NCBI GenBank assembly: GCA_017996515.1
Contig: JAGOGU010000062.1
Span: 1-7,701, forward strand
DNA from: Allobrachymonas sp.
GTDB lineage: Bacteria; Pseudomonadota; Gammaproteobacteria; Burkholderiales; Burkholderiaceae_C
Length of the DNA: 7,701 nt
Direction of reading: 5' to 3'
Part shown: positions 1 to 6,920 of the stretch, in pieces
Layout of the letters: every line of letters begins with the position of its first letter
Position numbering within the stretch: position 1 is the stretch's first letter
The notes under the pieces: generated by a model
The model's database searches: none
What the model saw: the letters and a program-made list of their open reading frames with translations, nothing else
Told to the model about the DNA's origin: nothing
Made by a program: the position numbers and the translations under genes

Positions 1-1542
1 GACTTCGATATGCGCCTGCACGCCGCTGGTTTGTTCGGTCGCATGCACTTGCAGTAAGCCATCGGCATCGACTGTGAAGGTGACACGAATACGCGCCGCG
101 CCCGCCGCCATCGGCGGAATACCCCGCAAGGTAAAGCGCGCCAGGCTGCGGCAGTCTTGCACCAAATCGCGCTCACCCTGCACCACATGCAGGCTCATGG
201 CGGTTTGGCCGTCTTGGTACGTGGTGAACTCTTGCGCCATGGCTACCGGGATGGTTTGGTTGCGCGGGATGATGCGCTCCACCAGCCCGCCCATGGTTTC
301 AATGCCCAAAGACAGCGGAATCACATCTAGCAGCAGCACATCGTGTGCGCCGGCATTGCCCAGCAGCTGATCGGCCTGAATGGCCGCACCCAGCGCCACC
401 ACTTCGTCGGGGTTGAGGTCGCACAGCAACGGCTTGCCAAAAAATGCCGCGATGGCTTCTTGCACCACAGGCATGCGCGACGAGCCGCCTACCATGACCA
501 CGCCTTGCACATCGGCCACAGGCAATTGGGCATCGTTCAGCGTGGCACGCACGGCTTGCAGGCAACGTTGGGTCAGGCTGTGGGTGGCTTGGGCAAAATC
601 GCTGCGGCGAATGATTGGCTGCACCACCTGTTCCCCCGCAGGGGCGGAAAACACGGCGCTGTCTTCAGCCGTTAGCGCGTGCTTGCAGGCACGTGCCGCC
701 ATCAGCCAGGCCGTGCGGTCTTCGGCGTTGGCAGCTTGCAAGCCGCTGTGCTGCTGCACCCAGTCGGCCAGCGCGCGGTCGTAATCATCGCCCCCCAGTG
801 CCGAGTCGCCGCCTGTGGCCAGTACCTCGAACACGCCTTTTTCCATGCGCAGCACGGAAATATCGAAGGTGCCGCCGCCCAAGTCGAATACGGCGTACAA
901 GCCTTCGCTGGCCTTGTCCAACCCGTAAGCCAAGGCGGCTGCCGTGGGCTCGTTGATGAGCCGCAGCACGGGCAAGCCCGCCAGTTGCGCGGCATCTTTG
1001 GTGGCCTGGCGTTGGGCATCGTCGAAGTAGGCAGGCACGGTAATCACCGCGCCTTCTACCGCAGCGCCCAAACTGGCTTCAGCGCGTTGGCGCAAGGCGG
1101 CAAGCAGGCTGGCGCTGATTTCAACCGGCGATTTGTCGCCCGCCCGCGTGCGCACGCGCACCATGCCCTGACTGGCATGGTCGGCCACCAATGCATAAGG
1201 CAGCCATTGCCCTTGTATCGATTCAATATCGTGCAGGCTGCGCCCCATCAGACGCTTGACGGATACGATGGTGTTAGCCGGGTCCACGGCCTGGCGTTGC
1301 AAGGCCTCGTACCCCGTCAGGATCGCGCCTTGCGTGCCGCCATCGGCCAATGCGCTAGTTTCTGCATAGTGCACCGCCGAAGGCAGAATGACGCGCCCCT
1401 GCGCATCGGGCAGGCATTGCGGCAGGCTGTCGCGCATGGTGGCCACCAAAGAATGCGTGGTACCCAAGTCGATGCCGATGCCAATACGGCGCTGGTGCGG
1501 ATCCGGGCTGACGCCAGGTTCTGAGATCTGTAGAAATGCCAT
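1..1542 (-). CDS. hscA: HscA, Hsp70-type Fe-S cluster assembly chaperone (C-terminus outside window)
   Basis: HscA is the specialised cytoplasmic Hsp70 of the ISC pathway. It uses ATP, with co-chaperone HscB, to act on the scaffold IscU and promote cluster transfer. I translated the minus strand from the ATG at 1542-1540; the frame stays open to base 1, giving 514 residues. The start opens with [10 protein letters not shown] and continues to a GIDLGTTHS phosphate loop (about residues 23-31), very close to the remembered E. coli HscA N-terminus and unlike DnaK. Further Hsp70 signatures are FDLGGGTFD (219-227) and VGGSSRMP (351-358). The interdomain linker is around 401-410 ([10 protein letters not shown]), and the substrate-binding beta domain begins after it. 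HscA is usually about 615-620 residues, so roughly 100 C-terminal residues (the helical lid) are cut off by the window edge. No Shine-Dalgarno is obvious. hscB, normally directly upstream, is absent from the 383 bases before the start. The family call is very secure; HscA rather than DnaK or HscC rests on the N-terminus. Confidence 0.95.
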   Translation of the reverse strand, partial: MAFLQISEPGVSPDPHQRRIGIGIDLGTTHSLVATMRDSLPQCLPDAQGRVILPSAVHYAETSALADGGTQGAILTGYEALQRQAVDPANTIVSVKRLMGRSLHDIESIQGQWLPYALVADHASQGMVRVRTRAGDKSPVEISASLLAALRQRAEASLGAAVEGAVITVPAYFDDAQRQATKDAAQLAGLPVLRLINEPTAAALAYGLDKASEGLYAVFDLGGGTFDISVLRMEKGVFEVLATGGDSALGGDDYDRALADWVQQHSGLQAANAEDRTAWLMAARACKHALTAEDSAVFSAPAGEQVVQPIIRRSDFAQATHSLTQRCLQAVRATLNDAQLPVADVQGVVMVGGSSRMPVVQEAIAAFFGKPLLCDLNPDEVVALGAAIQADQLLGNAGAHDVLLLDVIPLSLGIETMGGLVERIIPRNQTIPVAMAQEFTTYQDGQTAMSLHVVQGERDLVQDCRSLARFTLRGIPPMAAGAARIRVTFTVDADGLLQVHATEQTSGVQAHIEV

Positions 1543-1572
1543 GAATCGTGTGCAATAAAAACCCGGCCTGCC

Positions 1573-1601
1573 TGCCCAAGCGGGCAAACATCCTCAGGAT
1601 G
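1573..1601 (-). promoter_or_regulatory. Two small adjacent hairpins in the presumed hscA leader
   Basis: Two perfect 5-bp stems sit side by side. TGCCC (1573-1577) pairs with GGGCA (1582-1586) around a 4-base loop, and CATCC (1589-1593) pairs with GGATG (1597-1601) around a 3-base loop. Read toward hscA they are followed by a G-rich stretch and five Ts (1558-1562 region) about 16 bases before the ATG. They lie about 30-60 bases upstream of the hscA start and would be in its mRNA leader if the promoter is further upstream. The T-run is not directly attached to either stem, so this is not a canonical terminator. A role as leader structure or attenuator is speculation. Confidence 0.3.
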
Positions 1602-1776
1602 AACAGATAAATGCGATAGGCGCATTGTCCCAGACATGGCCCCCCTGTTCGATACCTGCACGCACTATTCCACAACGCACTTGCGTGTTCATGTGCCGGT
1701 CTTGCCTATTCGCATCGCCTTTATTAAGACGAAGATATGGCATGATGATCCGTATAGTGCTGTCAAAAGGTACCCG

Positions 1777-1794
1777 CCTGCACATGCATGCAGG
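1777..1794. repeat. Inverted repeat CCTGCA-N6-TGCAGG, operator-like
   Basis: CCTGCA (1777-1782) and TGCAGG (1789-1794) are a perfect 6-bp inverted repeat around the spacer CATGCA; the centre also holds the palindrome CATGCATG. It lies about 130 bases before the prpE start and about 235 bases before the hscA start, a position where a regulator of either gene could bind. I do not recognise the motif as a known regulator site, and a short GC-rich palindrome can occur by chance. Confidence 0.3.
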
Positions 1795-1911
1795 TGGTCG
1801 CAGGCCACAAAAGCAAAAGACCTACCGCAAGCAAGGGTAAATCCCCATACGATTGGGTCTTTTTCGGCACAGCCAAACACGATAATGAGTCTACGTTTTG
1901 TCTATGTTTTC

Positions 1912-1918
1912 AAGGAGA
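1912..1918 (+). promoter_or_regulatory. Ribosome binding site of prpE (decides the start)
   Basis: AAGGAGA lies 7 bases before the ATG at 1926. It is the strongest Shine-Dalgarno in the window. It fixes the prpE start at 1926 rather than at the in-frame ATG at 1788, which would add 46 unrelated residues. Confidence 0.85.
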
Positions 1919-1925
1919 CGCATCC

Positions 1926-3860
1926 ATGCCAAACTATGCAGAGTTTCATCACAAAACACTGACAGAGGCAGAAGCCTTCTGGGGTGAACAAGCCAAGCGG
2001 ATCGAGTGGAAAACACCTCCACAAACCATCTGCGATTACAGCAACCCGCCATTCGTCAAATGGTTTGTGGGCGGCACGACCAATATCTGCCACAACGCAG
2101 TCGATCGCCATGCGGCCAAGCGCCCCAATGATGCCGCGCTGATTGCCATCTCCACCGAAACCAATACCGAAAAAACCTATTCCTTTGCCGAGTTGCAGCG
2201 CGAAGTCGAGCGCATGGCCGCCTCGCTCAAGAGCCTGGGCGTGCAAAAAGGCGACCGGGTACTGATTTACATGCCCATGATTGCCGAGGCCTGCTTTGCC
2301 ATGCTGGCCTGTACGCGCATCGGCGCCATCCACTCGGTGGTGTTTGGCGGCTTTGCCTCGGGCGCGCTTGCCACGCGGATTGAAGATGCGCAGCCCAAAG
2401 TCGTTGTCAGCGCCGACGGCGGCTCACGCGGCGGCAAGGCCATTCCCTACAAGCCCTTGCTGGACGAGGCCATCAAACTTTCCAAACACAAACCCGAATC
2501 CGTTTTGCTGGTTGATCGCGGCCTGACGCCCATGAACCTGGTGGAAGGGCGCGACCATCTGTGGGCCGACCTGCGCGCCAAGCACATGGATGCCCAAGTG
2601 CCCTGCGAATGGCTGGAAGCCACCACCCCCAGCTACACCCTGTACACCAGCGGCACCACCGGCAAGCCCAAAGGCGTGCAGCGCGACACCGGCGGCTACT
2701 GCGTGGCGCTGGCCACCAGCATTCCGTACATCTACGGCGGCCAACCGGGTGAAACCTTCTTCTCCACATCCGACATCGGTTGGGTCGTGGGCCACAGCTA
2801 CATCATCTACGGCCCGCTGATCGGCGGCATGGCTACCATCATGTACGAAGGCCTGCCCACGCAAGGCTTCGACCATCAGCCCGATGGCGGCATCTGGTGG
2901 CGCCTGGTGGACAAGTACAAAGTCTCGGTCATGTTCAGCGCGCCCACGGCGATTCGCGTGCTCAAAAAACAAGACCCCGAACACCTCAAGAAACACGACC
3001 TGTCCAGCCTGCGCACGCTCTTCCTGGCGGGCGAACCGCTGGACGAGCCGACCGCCAAATGGATCTCTGAAGGGCTGGACGGCAAACCGATCGTTGACAA
3101 CTACTGGCAAACCGAAACCGGCTGGCCGATTCTGAGCGTCGCCAATGGCATAGAAGGCGTCACCCCCATGGCGCCGCGCTTTGGCAGCCCCGGTGTGGGC
3201 ATGTACGGCTACAACGTCTGCCTCATCAACGACAACAACGGCAACACCATCACCCAGCCCGACGAAAAAGGCGTGCTGATGATCGAAGGGCCGCTGCCCC
3301 CCGGCTGCCTGCAAACCGTATGGGGTGACGACAAACGCTTCGTCAACACCTACTGGACCAAGGTGAAGGACGAAAAAGGCAAAGAGCGCTGGTTCTACAG
3401 CACATCCGACTGGGCCAAGCGCGATGCCGACGGCTACTACTTCATCCTCGGCCGTACCGACGACGTGATCAACGTGGCCGGCCACCGCTTGGGCACCCGC
3501 GAGATTGAAGAAAGCATCTCGGCACACCCCAACGTGGCCGAAGCGGGCGTGGTCGGCATCGCCGACGATGTGAAAGGGCAGATTGCGCTGGCCTTCGTCA
3601 CCGCGAAAAAACCGCTGGAATCCGCCGAGGCGACGGCAGCGTTCGAAAAAGAAATTCTGCGCCAGGTGGACAGCACCTTGGGCGCGGTGGCCCGCCCGGC
3701 GCGCGTGTATGTGGTCAACGCCATGCCCAAAACACGCAGTGGCAAGCTGCTGCGCCGCACGCTGCAAGCCGTGGCCGAAGGCCGCGACCCGGGCGACCTC
3801 AGCACCATCGACGATCCAGCCAGCCTGCTGGCCATCCGCGATCTGATCGCGCAGAAATAA
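1926..3860 (+). CDS. prpE: Propionyl-CoA synthetase (propionate-CoA ligase)
   Basis: This is an AMP-forming acyl-CoA synthetase that activates propionate (ATP + propionate + CoA to propionyl-CoA + AMP + PPi), normally feeding the 2-methylcitrate cycle. The product is 644 residues, close to the usual PrpE length of about 630. The ACS-type N-terminal region covers roughly residues 1-60. The adenylate-forming core has the P-loop TSGTTGKPKG at 241-250. The A5 motif DNYWQTETGWPI starts at 391; the WP after TETG is PrpE-like, whereas acetyl-CoA synthetases usually have WWQTETGG. The hinge region GRTDDVINVAGHR is at 509-521. The catalytic and acetylatable lysine is K607 in PKTRSGK, so Pat/CobB-type acetylation control is possible. 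The start follows a strong ribosome site. No prpB, prpC or prpD gene is adjacent, so this is an orphan copy divergent from hscA and closed by its own terminator. Acetate or another short acid as preferred substrate cannot be excluded. Confidence 0.9.
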   Translation: MPNYAEFHHKTLTEAEAFWGEQAKRIEWKTPPQTICDYSNPPFVKWFVGGTTNICHNAVDRHAAKRPNDAALIAISTETNTEKTYSFAELQREVERMAASLKSLGVQKGDRVLIYMPMIAEACFAMLACTRIGAIHSVVFGGFASGALATRIEDAQPKVVVSADGGSRGGKAIPYKPLLDEAIKLSKHKPESVLLVDRGLTPMNLVEGRDHLWADLRAKHMDAQVPCEWLEATTPSYTLYTSGTTGKPKGVQRDTGGYCVALATSIPYIYGGQPGETFFSTSDIGWVVGHSYIIYGPLIGGMATIMYEGLPTQGFDHQPDGGIWWRLVDKYKVSVMFSAPTAIRVLKKQDPEHLKKHDLSSLRTLFLAGEPLDEPTAKWISEGLDGKPIVDNYWQTETGWPILSVANGIEGVTPMAPRFGSPGVGMYGYNVCLINDNNGNTITQPDEKGVLMIEGPLPPGCLQTVWGDDKRFVNTYWTKVKDEKGKERWFYSTSDWAKRDADGYYFILGRTDDVINVAGHRLGTREIEESISAHPNVAEAGVVGIADDVKGQIALAFVTAKKPLESAEATAAFEKEILRQVDSTLGAVARPARVYVVNAMPKTRSGKLLRRTLQAVAEGRDPGDLSTIDDPASLLAIRDLIAQK

Positions 3861-3874
3861 GCCACAACCCACAC

Positions 3875-3899
3875 GCCCTCGCGCCGCTTGGCGCAGGGC
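3875..3899 (+). repeat. GC-rich hairpin just behind prpE
   Basis: GCCCT (3875-3879) pairs with AGGGC (3895-3899), and GCGCC (3881-3885) pairs with GGCGC (3890-3894) around a 4-base loop, with one bulged C at 3880. It begins 14 bases after the prpE stop. There is no T-run behind it, so it is not an intrinsic terminator by itself. It may protect the mRNA 3' end or back up the stronger terminator downstream. Confidence 0.5.
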
Positions 3900-3924
3900 T
3901 GTCGGTCAACAGGGCCATCCCCTC

Positions 3925-3957
3925 ACGGCATGTCGCCTAGCGCACATGCCGTTTTTT
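3925..3957 (+). terminator. Rho-independent terminator of prpE
   Basis: ACGGCATGT (3925-3933) and ACATGCCGT (3944-3952) form a perfect 9-bp stem around a 10-base loop, followed directly by six Ts (3952-3957). It works on the plus strand only, because the other side has no T-run. It separates prpE from the rph operon about 200 bases further on. Confidence 0.92.
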
Positions 3958-3979
3958 CGTGGTGGTTTGGTTTCAGATT

Positions 3980-4016
3980 CAATCCAACAAGCAATCAGCC
4001 CTTCGGCATTGGATTG
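3980..4016. repeat. 8-bp inverted repeat upstream of the rph operon
   Basis: CAATCCAA (3980-3987) and TTGGATTG (4009-4016) are perfect inverted copies separated by 21 bases. The spacer contains a small GCC-CTTC-GGC stem, so the RNA could fold as a long stem-loop. It is not followed by a T-run, so it is not a terminator. It lies about 140-175 bases before the rph start. It could be an operator or a folded 5' leader; the function is unknown. Confidence 0.4.
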
Positions 4017-4156
4017 TTCGTATGTGACCGGGCATGCATCCACCCTTCGGCCATCCATTACAGTAACGGGTTGGGCTTGCTGGGCAACCGCCCGAAACGC
4101 AGGCCGCATGGCTCCACAAGCCGAACGTATTTCTTCCAACCCTTTCAACAAACCCC

Positions 4157-4924
4157 ATGATGGATACCCCTTTTGTTCGCTCCGCTGGTCGCCAGCCCCA
4201 CCAGCTGCGCCCCATTCACATCACCCGCCACTACACCCGCTATGCCGAAGGCTCGGTACTGATCGAATGCGGCAACACCCGCGTGCTGTGCACCGCCTCG
4301 GTGGAAGAAAAAGTACCCCCTTTCCGCAAAGGCAGCGGCGCGGGCTGGGTCACGGCAGAATACGGCATGCTGCCGCGCTCCACCCACACCCGCAGTGACC
4401 GGGAGGCCGCCAAGGGCAAGCAATCTGGCCGCACGCAAGAGATTCAGCGCCTGATCGGCCGCTCGCTGCGCGCCGTGTTTGATTTGCAGGCTTTGGGCGA
4501 GCGCACCATCACGCTCGACTGCGATGTGCTGCAAGCCGATGGCGGCACGCGCACCGCAGCCATTACGGGCGCTTATGTGGCCGCACAAGATGCCGTGGCC
4601 CAACTGCTGCAAGCCGGCACAATCACGCACAACCCCATTCGCGAAGCGGTAGCTGCCATTTCGGTGGGCATCGTGCACGATCAGGTGTTGCTGGATCTGG
4701 AATATGCCGAAGATTCCAACTGCTCCACCGACATGAATGTGGTGATGGCAGGCAGCGCAAACGGCGAATTGCGCTTTATCGAAGTGCAAGGCACTGCCGA
4801 AGACGCCCCCTACACCCGCCAGCAACTGGATGCCATGCTGCAACTGGCCGAACAAGGCATTGCCGAGCTGCAGCGGCTGCAACTGGCCGCCTTGGCACAA
4901 CCATCCGCAGCGCCAACGCCATGA
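4157..4924 (+). CDS. rph: RNase PH, tRNA 3'-end trimming phosphorolytic exonuclease
   Basis: RNase PH uses inorganic phosphate to remove nucleotides 3' of the CCA end of tRNA precursors, releasing nucleoside diphosphates; it acts as a hexamer in the cytoplasm. The 255-residue product matches family length plus a short tail. It starts with the typical [10 protein letters not shown] segment (11-20). It carries YAEGSVL (29-35), [11 protein letters not shown] (64-74), [16 protein letters not shown] (90-105, including the conserved R92) and the phosphate-binding GGTRTA (129-134, R132). The acidic pair of the active site is visible as D180 and D186 in DLEYAED. The last ~15 residues are rich in Ala, Gln and Pro and look unstructured. 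The start is the tandem ATGATG; the first or second ATG fits equally well and no Shine-Dalgarno decides. The stop overlaps the rdgB start as ATGA, so translation of the two is probably coupled. It is the first gene of rph-rdgB-hemW. Confidence 0.96.
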   Translation: MMDTPFVRSAGRQPHQLRPIHITRHYTRYAEGSVLIECGNTRVLCTASVEEKVPPFRKGSGAGWVTAEYGMLPRSTHTRSDREAAKGKQSGRTQEIQRLIGRSLRAVFDLQALGERTITLDCDVLQADGGTRTAAITGAYVAAQDAVAQLLQAGTITHNPIREAVAAISVGIVHDQVLLDLEYAEDSNCSTDMNVVMAGSANGELRFIEVQGTAEDAPYTRQQLDAMLQLAEQGIAELQRLQLAALAQPSAAPTP

Positions 4925-5547
4925 AAATCGTTCTTGCCAGCAACAACCGCGGCAAACTGACCGAACTGCAAGCCCTGCTCGCAGACTTGGGGGTGGAGCT
5001 GATTCCCCAATCTGCGCTGGGCATTGCCGAGGCACAAGAGCCTTTTCACACTTTTCTGGAAAACGCCTTGGCCAAGGCGCGCCACGCCAGCGCCCAGTCG
5101 GGCCTGCCCGCCATTGCCGATGATGCCGGGCTGTGTGTGGACGCTTTTGGCGGCAAGCCCGGCGTGCAAACGGCCTATTACGCCACCTGGTTTGGCTACG
5201 AAAAGAATGATGCCAACAACGTCAAGGCGCTGCTGGAGCAAATGCAGCATGTGGACAACCGTCGCGCCGCGCTGGTGAGCACTTTGGTGGCCGTGCGCAG
5301 CCCCGACGACCCCGAGCCGCTGGTGGCCGTTGGCCGCGCCACCGGCGAAATCACCCGCGCACCGCAAGGCAGTGGCGGCTTTGGCTTTGACCCCGTGCTG
5401 TATCTGCCCGAAATCGGCAAAACCTTTGCCGAGCTGGATGCAGACGAAAAAAACCGCCGCAGCCACCGCGGCCAGTCCGCCCGTGCGCTGGTGGCCTTGC
5501 TGCGCAGCCACTGGCTGGCCAACCAAACGCCCACAAACGCCCTCTGA
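4921..5547 (+). CDS. rdgB: XTP/dITP diphosphatase (non-canonical purine NTP pyrophosphatase)
   Basis: RdgB/Ham1-family enzymes hydrolyse deaminated purine triphosphates (ITP, dITP, XTP) to monophosphate and pyrophosphate, keeping them out of DNA and RNA. The product is 208 residues, about family length. Visible motifs in order are SNNRGKLTE (7-15, triphosphate binding), [10 protein letters not shown] (45-54), the catalytic ADDAGLCVD (66-74; D67/D68 in the metal and catalytic site), GGKPGVQTA (77-85), GGFGFDP (152-158) and [10 protein letters not shown] (181-190). The stretch around 86-115 ([15 protein letters not shown] and following) is the length seen in Burkholderiales homologues rather than the shorter enteric version, as I remember them. 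The start ATG lies inside the rph stop (ATGA, 4-base overlap) with no separate ribosome site visible, suggesting translational coupling. hemW follows 3 bases after the stop. Confidence 0.96.
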   Translation: MKIVLASNNRGKLTELQALLADLGVELIPQSALGIAEAQEPFHTFLENALAKARHASAQSGLPAIADDAGLCVDAFGGKPGVQTAYYATWFGYEKNDANNVKALLEQMQHVDNRRAALVSTLVAVRSPDDPEPLVAVGRATGEITRAPQGSGGFGFDPVLYLPEIGKTFAELDADEKNRRSHRGQSARALVALLRSHWLANQTPTNAL

Positions 5548-5550
5548 CGC

Positions 5551-6792
5551 ATGAAGCAGCCGCTTGCCATTCAGGCCGTGAGGCAGCCACCGGCGGCCAT
5601 TACCCACTACATGCGCCCGGGGCTGCTGCAACTGCACACCCTGCCACCGCTGGCGTTGTACATCCATTTGCCATGGTGCCTGCAAAAATGTCCGTACTGC
5701 GACTTCAATTCACACGGGTTGCAGCGCGCCGACCAACGCCTGCCCTTGCCCGAAAAAGAGTATCTGCAGGCCTTGCTGGCAGACCTGGAAGCCGCCCTGC
5801 CCCTGATTTGGGGCCGCCCCATTTACAGCGTGTTCATGGGCGGTGGCACGCCCAGCCTGTTCAGCCCGGATGCCATTGCCGAGCTGGTGGCCGCACTGCG
5901 TGCCCGCCTGCCCCTGTTGCCCGGCTGCGAAATCACGCTGGAAGCCAACCCCGGCACGTTTGAGCGCGCACGTTTTGCCGCCTTTGCCCAAGCGGGCGTC
6001 ACGCGCCTATCCGTTGGCGTACAAAGCTTCAACGACGAGGCGCTGCACGCCATTGGCCGCGTGCACACCGCCGCGCAAGCCCGCGCCGCGCTGGAAGAAG
6101 CTGCCCGCCACTTTCCGACCTTCAATCTGGATCTGATGTACGCCCTTCCCGGCCAAACGCTGCACGCCTTGCAAGACGATCTGGCGCAGGCGCTGGCTTT
6201 TGCGCCGCCGCATCTGAGCATTTACCACCTCACCATCGAACCCAACACGGTTTTTGCCAAACAGCCGCCGCCCCATCTGCCTGATGACGACACGGCCTAC
6301 GCCATGCTGGATGCCATCACCGAAGCCACCGCGCAAGCCGGGCTGCAACGTTACGAAGTGTCGGCCTATGCCCGCCCCAGCCATGCCTGCGTACACAACC
6401 GCAATTACTGGGAGTTTGGCGACTATCTGGGCATTGGTGCGGGCGCGCACAGCAAGCTGAGCTTTGCCCATCGCATCATGCGCCAGGTACGCCTGCGCGA
6501 CCCGCAACGCTACATGCAAGGCGCTTTGGCCGGGCAGGCGCTGGCGCAAGAGCACGAAGTGCCCCACGCCAACCTGGCGTTTGAATACATGCTGGGCGCC
6601 CTGCGCTTGCGCCACGGCTTTGCATTGGCCGATTTCACGGCACGCACGGGGCTGAACACCACCAGCATCGAAGCCACCTTGCAGCAGGCCGAAGCCAAAG
6701 GCTGGATTGAACGCACCCTGCACCATGTGCACCCCACCGAGCAGGGCTTTGATTTTTTGAGCGATTTGCAAGCGCTGTTTTTACCTGCATAG
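5551..6792 (+). CDS. hemW: HemW, radical-SAM-family haem chaperone (HemN-like)
   Basis: HemW proteins resemble coproporphyrinogen III dehydrogenase HemN but bind haem and deliver it to respiratory enzymes. The 413-residue product carries the radical SAM motif C43-x3-C47-x2-C50 followed directly by DFNSH. HemN has a further cysteine right after this motif and HemW does not, which favours HemW. Later motifs are GGGTPS (97-102), ITLEANPG (128-135), SVGVQSF (154-160), NLDLMYALPGQT (192-203), RYEVSAYAR (267-275), HNRNYW (282-287) and DYLGIGAGAHS (291-301). A HemN_C-type domain covers about 320-400. The start at 5551 lies 3 bases after the rdgB stop and has no clear Shine-Dalgarno; an ATG at 5611 (M21) is an alternative that keeps all motifs. 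Many entries for this family are labelled HemN or 'oxygen-independent coproporphyrinogen oxidase', probably wrongly. Confidence 0.93.
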   Translation: MKQPLAIQAVRQPPAAITHYMRPGLLQLHTLPPLALYIHLPWCLQKCPYCDFNSHGLQRADQRLPLPEKEYLQALLADLEAALPLIWGRPIYSVFMGGGTPSLFSPDAIAELVAALRARLPLLPGCEITLEANPGTFERARFAAFAQAGVTRLSVGVQSFNDEALHAIGRVHTAAQARAALEEAARHFPTFNLDLMYALPGQTLHALQDDLAQALAFAPPHLSIYHLTIEPNTVFAKQPPPHLPDDDTAYAMLDAITEATAQAGLQRYEVSAYARPSHACVHNRNYWEFGDYLGIGAGAHSKLSFAHRIMRQVRLRDPQRYMQGALAGQALAQEHEVPHANLAFEYMLGALRLRHGFALADFTARTGLNTTSIEATLQQAEAKGWIERTLHHVHPTEQGFDFLSDLQALFLPA

Positions 6793-6800
6793 CCTTTGCC

Positions 6801-6819
6801 CCAGTCCTCTGCCGACTGG
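6801..6819 (+). repeat. Hairpin behind hemW, possible weak operon end
   Basis: CCAGTC (6801-6806) and GACTGG (6814-6819) form a perfect 6-bp stem with a 7-base loop, starting 8 bases after the hemW stop. There is no T-run behind it, so intrinsic termination is not supported. It may stabilise the 3' end of the rph-rdgB-hemW message or act with Rho. Confidence 0.35.
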
Positions 6820-6862
6820 CCACAAACCCCTTGCAAATGCAGGGAATGGCCTCATCTTTCCA

Positions 6863-6888
6863 ATAACCCACTACTTTGCTGTAGTATT
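6863..6888. promoter_or_regulatory. Inverted repeat before erpA, possible IscR type-2-like site
   Basis: ACTAC (6870-6874) and GTAGT (6881-6885) form a perfect 5-bp inverted repeat with a 6-base spacer, 36 bases before the erpA ATG. The wider segment has ATAACCC on the left and TTTGCTG on the right. It agrees with the IscR type-2 consensus as I remember it at about 19 of 26 positions by hand, including the CCC and TTTG blocks. In E. coli, erpA is an IscR target. The mismatches include part of the core and the right GG, so the assignment is tentative; the AT-rich bases just after it fit a promoter position. Confidence 0.35.
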
Positions 6889-6920
6889 CAGTCAATCAGA
6901 TTTATTTTTCGATTCCAGCC

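Larger units (their letters stand above)
1543..1925. other. Divergent intergenic region between hscA and prpE
   Basis: This 383-base gap separates two divergently transcribed genes, so it should carry both promoters. I read all frames. The short open frames here (for example minus 1594-1785 and plus 1625-1840) have no recognisable protein and no convincing ribosome site. I find no hscB remnant. The plus strand has a good -10-like TATAGT at 1753-1758 and a GATAAT at 1881-1886, but neither has a well-spaced -35, so I do not call a promoter. The minus strand has a consensus TTGACA at about 1762-1767, again without a well-placed -10. Three short inverted repeats lie here (1573-1586, 1589-1601, 1777-1794) and are listed separately. 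Confidence 0.8.
3861..4156. other. Intergenic region between prpE and rph
   Basis: These 296 bases hold the prpE hairpin and terminator, then about 200 bases that should include the promoter of the rph operon. Open frames at 3888-4160 and 3946-4398 run into rph in other frames and have no ribosome site or recognisable product. I could not find a well-spaced -35/-10 pair. No Shine-Dalgarno precedes rph. The one clear structure besides the terminator is the inverted repeat at 3980-4016. Confidence 0.75.

Noticed and set aside
679..1524. 281-codon open frame on the plus strand
   Set aside because: It lies fully antisense to hscA, whose frame has clear Hsp70 motifs; it is a shadow of GC-rich coding sequence.
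1594..1785. 63-codon minus-strand frame in front of hscA, checked as a possible hscB remnant or leader peptide
   Set aside because: It has no J-domain features and no convincing ribosome site; a leader peptide cannot be excluded but nothing supports it.
1788..1925. 46-codon in-frame extension of prpE from an ATG at 1788
   Set aside because: The added residues do not resemble PrpE N-termini, the 1788 start has no ribosome site, and AAGGAGA lies 7 bases before the ATG at 1926.
2424..3872. 482-codon open frame on the minus strand
   Set aside because: It is antisense to prpE along its length, shows a His/Gly/Val-rich composition typical of reverse reading, and has no recognisable domain.
3946..4398. 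150-codon plus frame overlapping the start of rph
   Set aside because: It enters rph in another frame, has no ribosome site, and begins inside the prpE terminator.
4145..5035. 296-codon open frame on the minus strand across rph and rdgB
   Set aside because: It is a shadow of two well-supported genes with no family resemblance.
6783..6783. Whole-window search by eye for CRISPR arrays, tRNAs, transposon ends or phage genes
   Set aside because: No regularly spaced repeats, cloverleaf with CCA end, terminal inverted repeats with a transposase, or phage-like proteins were seen; every large open frame is housekeeping.
5551..6792. Annotation as HemN (coproporphyrinogen III dehydrogenase)
   Set aside because: The cysteine that follows the CxxxCxxC motif in HemN is replaced by Asp-Phe, as in HemW.
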